From: Streptomyces sp. BR123
Lineage (GTDB): Bacteria > Actinomycetota > Actinomycetes > Streptomycetales > Streptomycetaceae
Assembly: GCF_013401435.1 (NCBI RefSeq)
Contig: NZ_JACBGN010000029.1
Coordinates: 1-43,146 of the forward strand
Direction of reading: 5' to 3'
Length of the DNA stretch: 43,146 nucleotides
Positions 22,628 to 29,168 of the stretch are shown here, piece after piece. The notes under the pieces are model-generated. The model saw nothing but the letters and a program-made list of their open reading frames with translations. It did no database searches and was not told the DNA's origin. The position numbers and the translations under genes are program-made. Within the stretch, counting starts at the first letter, position 1. The number at the start of each line of letters is the position of its first letter.

Positions 22628-24204
22628 CGGGTGGTGCCCGTCTCGGCCAGGACCCTGGCCCGGTCGACCTTGCCGGTGACGCCCAGCGGGAGGTCGGTGT
22701 GCAGCCGGATCTCGGACGGGATCATGTAGTCGGGCAGGGTCCGCAGGAGGGCACCGCGCAGCGCGGAGCGGAAGATGACCGGGTCGTCGCGGTCGGCCGG
22801 CTTCAGCGGGACCACGTCCGCGACGAGCCGGTCGCCGCCGTCGGCGCGCTGTTCGACGGCGACGATGGCGTTGCGGACGCCTTCGACGGCCTGCAAGGCC
22901 GCCTCGACCTCCTCCAGTTCGATGCGGAATCCGCGGATCTTGACCTGTCGGTCGGCGCGGCCGAGGAACAGCAGTTCCGGGCCCTGGACGGCGACCAGGT
23001 CACCGGTGCGGTAGTAGGTGCCTTCCCGGCCGGGGAGGGAGACGAAGCGTTCGGCGGTCAGGTCGGACCGGCCGAGGTAGCCCTCGGCAACGCAGGGGCC
23101 GCCCAGGTAGAGCTCCCCCGTGCCGCCGTCGCCGACTTCCCGGCCGGCTGCGTCCAGGACGACGGAGACGTGGCCGGGCAGGCAGTGCCCGATCGGGACC
23201 CGGTCGCCCTGCCAGCCCTGGCCGATCCAGTACAGGGTGGCGGTGACCACGGTCTCGGTGGGGCCGTACGTGTTGCAGACGGGGATCGACCCGAGGGGGC
23301 CGTTGGCCCAGCGGCGGACCACCGCGGGATTGACCGCCTCCCCACCGAAGATGATCCCGCGCAGCGAACCGAGGCAGTCGATGTCGTCCTGCGACAGATC
23401 CTCGCCGAAGAACGCCTCGAAGTAGGCGGTCGTGCATGAGATGTACGTGACGCCGTGGGCGCGGACGCGTTCGAAGAGCTGGCGGCCGGTCCACAGGGCC
23501 GCGCCGCGCAGGAGCACCGTCGAGCCGTTGGCCAGGGGGGCCCACATTTCCTCGACGGCCGCGTCGAAGCTGGGTGACGCGAAGGACAGCAGGATGTCCT
23601 CGGCGGTCATGCCGTAGCCCTCCAGGGCGCCGAGGAGGTGTACGGCGAGCCCGTGGTGGCCGACGGCGACGCCCTTGGGGCGGCCGGTGGAGCCGGAGGT
23701 GTAGATGAGGTAGGCGCGGTCGTCGGACGTGGCGCGGTGCGGGCGGATCCGCTCGACCCGGCCGCTGTCCTTGTCAGGGGCGGCGGGGACCATGACCGGT
23801 TCGGTGGGCAGGCCCGTCGCGGTGGTGCCGTCGACGGTGGCGAGGACGACGCGCGCGCCGGTGTCGTCGAGGACGTACCGGAGACGCTCCTCGGGCAGCC
23901 GCGGGTCGATCGGTACCCAGGCGGCACCGACGAGCCAGGCGCCCAGGGCGGCGGCCATGAACGCGGGGTTGCCGGGTCCCACCAGGGCGACGGCGTCCCC
24001 GCGCGAGCAGCCGTGCGCGAGGAGCCGTTCGGCGACCTCGTGGGCCGTGTCCCACAGCAGGCGGTAGGAGACCTGGTCCCGGCCGCAGAGCACGGCCGTC
24101 TTGTCGGGGTGGCGGTGGACGTGGGACTCGATCAGGTCGAGGACGGTGCCGCCGGCGGGGGTCGTGGGGGCGGCTTCGGCGGTGGACGGGAGGGTGGCGG
24201 TCAT
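22624..24204 (-). CDS. Stand-alone amino acid adenylation enzyme (A1), lysine-like code
   Basis: A 526-residue ANL enzyme activating an amino acid as the adenylate and loading it on a separate carrier protein. Core motifs are LIYTSGSTGRPKGVAVGHHG (A3), NTYGPTETVVTATLY (A5), GELYLGG (A6), YYRTGDLV (A7), RQVKIRGFRIELEEVE (A8) and GVTGKVDRAR (A10, catalytic Lys). Read by eye against GrsA, the specificity residues are D-A-E-S-I-G-T-V-T-K. From memory this is close to the lysine code of bacitracin synthetase. Glu in the pocket (SFDAAVEEMW) supports a basic side chain. The gene overlaps its neighbours at both ends by ATGA, so it is co-translated with the NRPS module. Its likely carrier is the free PCP at 27393. 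Confidence 0.9.
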   Translation of the reverse strand: MTATLPSTAEAAPTTPAGGTVLDLIESHVHRHPDKTAVLCGRDQVSYRLLWDTAHEVAERLLAHGCSRGDAVALVGPGNPAFMAAALGAWLVGAAWVPIDPRLPEERLRYVLDDTGARVVLATVDGTTATGLPTEPVMVPAAPDKDSGRVERIRPHRATSDDRAYLIYTSGSTGRPKGVAVGHHGLAVHLLGALEGYGMTAEDILLSFASPSFDAAVEEMWAPLANGSTVLLRGAALWTGRQLFERVRAHGVTYISCTTAYFEAFFGEDLSQDDIDCLGSLRGIIFGGEAVNPAVVRRWANGPLGSIPVCNTYGPTETVVTATLYWIGQGWQGDRVPIGHCLPGHVSVVLDAAGREVGDGGTGELYLGGPCVAEGYLGRSDLTAERFVSLPGREGTYYRTGDLVAVQGPELLFLGRADRQVKIRGFRIELEEVEAALQAVEGVRNAIVAVEQRADGGDRLVADVVPLKPADRDDPVIFRSALRGALLRTLPDYMIPSEIRLHTDLPLGVTGKVDRARVLAETGTTR

Positions 24205-27200
24205 GCGGTTGCTCCGCGGTCGTGGGTGAGGCGGTCGGCCAGGGCCCGGACGGTGGGGGTCCGGAAGAACTCGACCACCGGGACGCGTGTTCCGGTGCGC
24301 TCCGCGACGGTGCTCAGGAGCCGCAGGACGTCGAAGGAGTTGCCGCCGAGCAGGAAGAACGACTCGTCGGCGTCGGTGGGCTGGTTGCCGAGCAGTTGGG
24401 TCCAGATGTCCCGGACCAGGGCCTCCGCCGGCGTCGGGGTCCAGCTCCCGGCCGACCGCGTGGCGGTGGCCTCGGCGAACTCGCCGAGGGCGAAGCGGTG
24501 CAGCAGGGTCTTGCGGTCGATCTTGCCGTTGTCGGTCAGCGGCATGGTGTCCAGGGCCAGGATGTGCCGCGGGACCATGTACGGCGGAAGTTCGGCCCGG
24601 AGGGCGTCGCGCAGCGCCCGTGCGTCGACGCCTTCGCCGGGCGCCGGCAGGACGAACAGGCACAGGGCCGCCTGTTCGCCGGTGCCGTGCACCGCGCCGG
24701 CGGCGGCCCGGACGAACGGCAGCTTTTCGGCCGCGACCTCCAGCTCGCCGAGCTCGATGCGGTGGCCGCGCAGTTTGACCTGGGAGTCGCGGCGGCCGAG
24801 GAACACAAGGGTGTCGTCCTCCGCGAGGACGGCCAGGTCGCCGGTGCGGTAGACACGGCCGGTGCCGTCCGGGGCGGGCAGGAAGGCCGCCGTGGTGCGC
24901 TCGGGGTCGTGGAGGTAGCCCTCTGCCGGGCAGACGCCGCCGAAGGACAGCTCGCCCACGGCGCCCGGCGGCACCGGGCGGCCGTGCCGGTCGAGGAGGT
25001 GGGTGTCGACGCCGGGGAGGGTGTGTCCGATCGGCACGTGGGAGGGCCGCCGGGGGTCGGGACCGCCGGTCAGTGCGTGGCCGGTGACGGCGTGCGTCTC
25101 GGTGGGACCGTAGAGGTTGACGAGGGTGAGGTGCTCGTGACGGTCGAGGAGCCGGTGGGAGCGGCTGTCCAGGTGGAGCTGCTCGCCGGAGACACAGACG
25201 TGCCGCACGCTCGCGAGCGAGTGCCCTCCGTCGTGGACGGCGTCGGCGAACGCGCCGAGGACGGCGACCGGCAGGTAGACGTGGGTCAGTTGCTCATGCT
25301 CGGTCAGCGCGGCGACCTGGGCGAGGTCGCGCCGGTCGACGGGGCCGAGCCCGTGGACCGTGCCGCCGGCCGCAAGGGTCGGGAAGATCTCCTGGTAGGA
25401 GACGTCGAACCCGAGTGGCGCGAACTGGAGGAAGCGGGTCAGGGGGCCCATCTGCAGGGCGTCGATCTGCCAGTGCAGCAGGTTGACCAGGGCCGGCTGG
25501 CCCATCAGCACGCCCTTGGGGCGGCCGGTGGAGCCGGAGGTGAACATGACGTAGACGGGGTCGGTCCCGTCCGCGGCCTCGGGTGCCTCGGCCCCCGCGC
25601 CTGCCTGCTGGAGCTCGGCGACCGTCGTCCGCTCCGGCTCGTCGGGCACCGCTTCCCGGGAGCCGATGACCAGCGAGCACCGCGAGTGGCTGATCATGTA
25701 GGCCAGGCGGTCCGCGGGCAGGGTGGTATCGAGGGGGAGGTAGGCGGCTCCGCACCAGAGGACCGCCAGCATCGCCACGACGGTGTCCGCGAGGCTCTCC
25801 GGGACGACAGCGACGACGTCCCCGCGCCGCACCCCGCGCCCGTGCAGACCGGCGGCCGTGCGTGCGGTGCTGTCCAGCAGCTGCGCGTACGTGAGCCCGG
25901 TGCCGCGCGGATCGGTGACCGCGAGCCGTTCGGGGTGCCGGTGGGCGGCCTCCCGGACCAGCCCGACCAGACCGCCCGGGCTGTCGGTACGTGCCTCGGC
26001 CGCGCGCAGGAGCCCGGGCACCGTGCGGGTGGCCAGGCCGGCGGTCAACCGCGGCAGAGAGGTGCGCGGGTCCGCGGCTGCCCGGAGCAGCACCTGCCGG
26101 TACTCGTCGAGGAACCGCTCGGCGTACCGGGCGGGGAAGACGTCCTTGTCGTACTCGACCTCGATCAGCAGGCCGTCCTCGACCGGGGTGGCGCCGAGCC
26201 AGAAGTCGAAGCGTGCGGCCTGCTGCGAGACGAACTGCACCGTTCCGTGCAACCCGTCGGCGAACTCCAGCCGGGTGCGCAGCTCGTCCTGCATGGCGAA
26301 CATGCACTGGAACAGCGGGTTGCGGTTGGTACTGCGCTCCGGCGCGGCCTGTGCCACCAGGGCGTCGAAGGGCACGGCCTGGTAGCGCTTCGCCTCGCGC
26401 ACCACCTTGGTGACGGCCGCCACGTGCTGGTCGAACGGCACGTCGCGGGCCGGCAGGACGAGCGGCAGGGTGTTGACGAAGTAGCCGGCGAGGTCGTGCG
26501 AGGCGATCGTGCGGCGGGTGGAGAACGGGCTGCCCACGACGACCTGTTCCTGGCCCGCGTACTCGCCCAGCAGGGCCGCGTAGCAGGCGAGCAGCACGGC
26601 GAAGGGGGTGGTGGCAAGCTCGCGCGCGGTGCGCTCGACGAGCGCCCGCTCCTCGGTGCCGAGCAGCAGGTTGAGGTCCGCACCGGCGAAGTCGGTGTTC
26701 GCCGGGCGGGTGGGCACCGGGTAGAGGGTGGTCGGCGGTACTCTGTCCAGCTCGGCGGCGAGCCGCTTGACCTCGCCGGTCTCGACGGCCGCGTCGGTCG
26801 CCCGTACTTGGGCGGCGAGTTCGGCGGTGAGCAGGCGTTCGCGCTCGGCGGGGTCCGGGCCTGCTGCGCCGGCCGAGCCGGGCGCGCCGGTGGCGCCGGT
26901 GGCGCCGGTGGCGAGGCGGTAGCTTTCGGACAGTTCGTCGAGCAGGGCGGCCATGGAGACGCCGTCGCTGACGGAGTGGTGGACGTTGCACAGCAGGGCG
27001 CTGCGGCCCGGTGCGGTGAGCAGCTTGAAGCGGCACAGCGGTGCCGTCCGCAGGTCGACCGCGAGGCGGGCGAAGGCGGTGCTCTCCTCGTCCAGCAGGC
27101 GCTGCCAGTCGGCGCCGGCGGCCGCGCCGGCGCTCACCTCCAGCGGGACGGTGCCGGTCGGGGTGATCCGGGCGCGGGCCTCGCCGCCGTCGAGGACGAA

Positions 27201-27380
27201 CTCGGTGCGCAGGGTCGGCTGGAGGTCCAGCAGCCGGCGCAGGGCGGCGGCCATCGCGTCCGGGTCCGCCTCGCCGTCGAAGGTGATGCGGAAGCTGATG
27301 TTGTAGAGGTCCTTGCGCTCCATGGCCTCCTGGATGAAGAGCAGGCTGCGTTGGGAGGCGGTGACCGGGATCTCGCTCAT
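24201..27380 (-). CDS. NRPS module, condensation-adenylation-carrier (C-A-T)
   Basis: A 1059-residue single module. The C domain (about 1-430) carries NVHHSVSDGVSM (His135, Asp139). The A domain (about 455-960) carries VMFTSGSTGRPKGVLMG, NLYGPTETHAVTGHA, VYRTGDLAVL and DNGKIDRKTL. The T domain (about 975-1059) carries FFLLGGNSFDVLRLL with Ser1015. There is no TE or epimerase domain. An N-terminal C domain means the donor arrives from a separate carrier protein. The code read by eye is D-V-Q-Y-C-S-L-A-V-K. The FDVSYQEIF and SGEQL features resemble the proline/imino acid group, but the code is not standard. A Gly-Ala-Thr repeat interrupts the middle of the C domain. The start at 27380 follows GGGGAG. 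Confidence 0.93.
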   Translation of the reverse strand: MSEIPVTASQRSLLFIQEAMERKDLYNISFRITFDGEADPDAMAAALRRLLDLQPTLRTEFVLDGGEARARITPTGTVPLEVSAGAAAGADWQRLLDEESTAFARLAVDLRTAPLCRFKLLTAPGRSALLCNVHHSVSDGVSMAALLDELSESYRLATGATGATGAPGSAGAAGPDPAERERLLTAELAAQVRATDAAVETGEVKRLAAELDRVPPTTLYPVPTRPANTDFAGADLNLLLGTEERALVERTARELATTPFAVLLACYAALLGEYAGQEQVVVGSPFSTRRTIASHDLAGYFVNTLPLVLPARDVPFDQHVAAVTKVVREAKRYQAVPFDALVAQAAPERSTNRNPLFQCMFAMQDELRTRLEFADGLHGTVQFVSQQAARFDFWLGATPVEDGLLIEVEYDKDVFPARYAERFLDEYRQVLLRAAADPRTSLPRLTAGLATRTVPGLLRAAEARTDSPGGLVGLVREAAHRHPERLAVTDPRGTGLTYAQLLDSTARTAAGLHGRGVRRGDVVAVVPESLADTVVAMLAVLWCGAAYLPLDTTLPADRLAYMISHSRCSLVIGSREAVPDEPERTTVAELQQAGAGAEAPEAADGTDPVYVMFTSGSTGRPKGVLMGQPALVNLLHWQIDALQMGPLTRFLQFAPLGFDVSYQEIFPTLAAGGTVHGLGPVDRRDLAQVAALTEHEQLTHVYLPVAVLGAFADAVHDGGHSLASVRHVCVSGEQLHLDSRSHRLLDRHEHLTLVNLYGPTETHAVTGHALTGGPDPRRPSHVPIGHTLPGVDTHLLDRHGRPVPPGAVGELSFGGVCPAEGYLHDPERTTAAFLPAPDGTGRVYRTGDLAVLAEDDTLVFLGRRDSQVKLRGHRIELGELEVAAEKLPFVRAAAGAVHGTGEQAALCLFVLPAPGEGVDARALRDALRAELPPYMVPRHILALDTMPLTDNGKIDRKTLLHRFALGEFAEATATRSAGSWTPTPAEALVRDIWTQLLGNQPTDADESFFLLGGNSFDVLRLLSTVAERTGTRVPVVEFFRTPTVRALADRLTHDRGATA
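26881..26917. repeat. Nine-base tandem repeat within the NRPS C domain
   Basis: The unit GGCGCCGGT recurs about three to four times. On the coding strand it gives ATGATGAPG-type Gly-Ala-Thr units in a loop between the HHxxxDG region and the C-terminal lobe of the condensation domain. Slippage could change the loop length by three residues at a time without shifting the frame. Confidence 0.7.
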
Positions 27381-27392
27381 GTGCCGCTCCCC

Positions 27393-27671
27393 TCAGTTCC
27401 AGGACGCGACGAAGGCCACGAGGTCCGCGACCGTGACGACGTCGGCGAGCCGGTACGGGTCGATCTCCTGGGTGGGGTCGACGGCGAGGTCGCCGAGGAT
27501 GCGCAGCAGCAGGAGGGAGTCGATGCCGAGCGCAGCGAGCTCGGTGTCGGGGGTCAGCGGCTGCTGGCCGAGGCGCCGGGTGATCGCGTCGTGGACTCGG
27601 TCGGTGACGGCCGACAGGGTCGCGGCGCCTGCGGGGTCGAGGAGTGGCTGCGGCGTGGAGGAGCCGGTCAT
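27393..27671 (-). CDS. Free-standing peptidyl/acyl carrier protein
   Basis: A 92-residue carrier protein with phosphopantetheine Ser52 in ELAALGIDSLLLLRILGDLA. It would hold the aminoacyl group loaded by one of the free adenylation enzymes and present it to the neighbouring NRPS condensation domain, 12 nt downstream. The ATG at 27671 is taken as the start, 9 nt after AAGGAAGG. A TTG two codons earlier is possible. The first 20 residues are a flexible Pro/Ser-rich tail. Confidence 0.9.
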   Translation of the reverse strand: MTGSSTPQPLLDPAGAATLSAVTDRVHDAITRRLGQQPLTPDTELAALGIDSLLLLRILGDLAVDPTQEIDPYRLADVVTVADLVAFVASWN

Positions 27672-27814
27672 GGGCAAGGGCCTTCCTTGGTGCGGGTGGT
27701 GGAGGGAGCGGTGGTGCCGCTCCCGGATGGCGGCGTGGGGACCGCTCGGGATGTCGGCCGTTCAGGGCGGCCGGGCCGTCGGCCGGCGGGCGAGCAGGTG
27801 CGCGGGGGCGCGGG

Positions 27815-28732
27815 TCAGCTCGCGGTGAGCACGGGTGCGTCGTCGAGGTGCTGGGCGGCGACATCCATGGCGGTGGCCACCAGGGCGTCCAGTGCGCTGT
27901 TGGGGGTCCTGGTCCGCCGGCGGACCACCTGGGTCCACGTCTCGAACGGCGGCGCCCAGTCGATGGCGGCCAGGGTCCCCTCGGCGAGCTCCCGTTCCAC
28001 GGAGACGAAGGGGATGAACGCCATGCCGATTCCCAGGGCGACGCTGCGTTTGGCCGCGTCGATCGAGTCGAGGTCGAACACGCGGGGGCGGTCCGGACCG
28101 TCGAGCAGCCCGAGGGCCTGCTCGAACTGGAGCTGGTAGCCGGCCCGGGTGTCGGCGCGGATGATCGGCGTGGTGCGCAGCACGTCCTCTCCGACCCGGC
28201 TGCGGGCCGCCGGGCATCCCGGGCTGCTCACCAGCACCATGGGTTCGGGGCACAGGACCTGGGTCTCCAGTCCCTCGTGCTCCTCGGGGGAGCCGACGAC
28301 GAAGGCACAGTCCAGGCGGCCTTCGCGGACGGCCGCCACGGCGTCCGGTCCGGCGCCCGCGTGCAGTGCGACCTGGACGTCGGGGTAGCGGCGGTAGAGG
28401 TACTCGACCATCGGCAGCAGCCGGTAGCTGGTGAGGCTCTCCACCGTGCCGACGTCGACCCGGCCGTGGGGCCGGCCGTCGGCGACGATGGCCTGCCGGG
28501 CCCGTCCGGTGAGCGAGATGATCTCGCGGGCGTAGGGCAGGAGCTGAAAGCCGGCGGCGGTGGGTCTCACCCCGCTCGGCAGGCGCTCGAGGAGGGTGAC
28601 CCCGAGCCCCTGCTCCAGCGACTTGACGCGGCTGGTGACCGTCGGCTGCGACAGGTTCAGCCGGGCGGCCGCCCTGGTGAAGCTTCCGATGTCAACCACC
28701 GCCACGAAGGCGTGGAGTTGGGGAGTGTCCAC
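27815..28732 (-). CDS. LysR-type transcriptional regulator
   Basis: A 305-residue regulator. The N-terminal winged helix-turn-helix reads LHAFVAVVDIGSFTRAAARL and LSQPTVTSRVKSLEQGLG, and the effector domain (about 90-295) shows VDVGTVESLTSYRLLPMVEY and ALGIGMAFIPFVSVE. It starts at GTG 28732, 9 nt after GGAGGAG. It is divergent from the tiny secreted-peptide gene (214 nt between the starts), and LysR proteins usually control a divergent neighbour and themselves. The carrier/NRPS operon starts 143 nt after its stop, so it may also be read with it. Confidence 0.93.
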   Translation of the reverse strand: MDTPQLHAFVAVVDIGSFTRAAARLNLSQPTVTSRVKSLEQGLGVTLLERLPSGVRPTAAGFQLLPYAREIISLTGRARQAIVADGRPHGRVDVGTVESLTSYRLLPMVEYLYRRYPDVQVALHAGAGPDAVAAVREGRLDCAFVVGSPEEHEGLETQVLCPEPMVLVSSPGCPAARSRVGEDVLRTTPIIRADTRAGYQLQFEQALGLLDGPDRPRVFDLDSIDAAKRSVALGIGMAFIPFVSVERELAEGTLAAIDWAPPFETWTQVVRRRTRTPNSALDALVATAMDVAAQHLDDAPVLTAS

Positions 28733-28946
28733 AGTCCGAATCTCCTCCGTACAGAACTGGACTGCTGTGCGGATTCCATGCTGTGGCGGTGGCCTATCGG
28801 TGCCCTACTGGTCCGGTACCGGACGGGAGGTCGTCGGGAGGGCTGGGGTGGTGCGGGATCGATAGCCGTTGAGTGGCGAAGGTCCATACCTTCCTGAACA
28901 GCCGGCAACCCGGCTCGTTCCGCACCGCACAACAGGGAGACCCGCC

Positions 28947-29168
28947 ATGCGCACCGCCCGCCTCACGGCCTTCATCGCCACCTTCCTGCTCACGGCCACG
29001 GCCGCGGTCGCTGCTGTGGGGGGATCTGTCGCCGACGGCGCCGCCACCACCGGCACCGAGGTGCGGGCGTCCGCGACCGGCGACACCCCGTGGGCCTACC
29101 CTTCCCCCGGCCCCGTTGCGGTGGGCTCGTTCGGGAACACCCCGTGGCCTGCCGGCGGGGGTCAGTGA
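28947..29168 (+). CDS. Small secreted peptide with two TPW repeats (73 aa)
   Basis: A 73-residue protein with a clear signal peptide: MRTARLTAFIATFLLTATAA (the first 20 residues), cleaved somewhere near residues 23-32. The rest is low complexity and ends with two similar units: GDTPWAYPSPGP (45-56) and GNTPWPAGGGQ (63-73). GGGAG lies before the ATG. It is the only plus-strand gene inside the cluster, lying divergent from lysR. Its stop overlaps by 7 nt the 3' end of the SARP gene coming from the other side. Related short peptides with TPW/TAW motifs near regulators are, as I recall, common in Streptomyces. A signalling role is inference. Confidence 0.7.
   Translation: MRTARLTAFIATFLLTATAAVAAVGGSVADGAATTGTEVRASATGDTPWAYPSPGPVAVGSFGNTPWPAGGGQ

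Noticed and set aside
24222..28139. Plus-strand open frame of about 1300 codons opposite the NRPS module
   Set aside because: Gly/Val/Asp-rich translation without domains. It mirrors the minus-strand C-A-T gene, carrier and LysR, the usual antisense artefact of high GC third positions.
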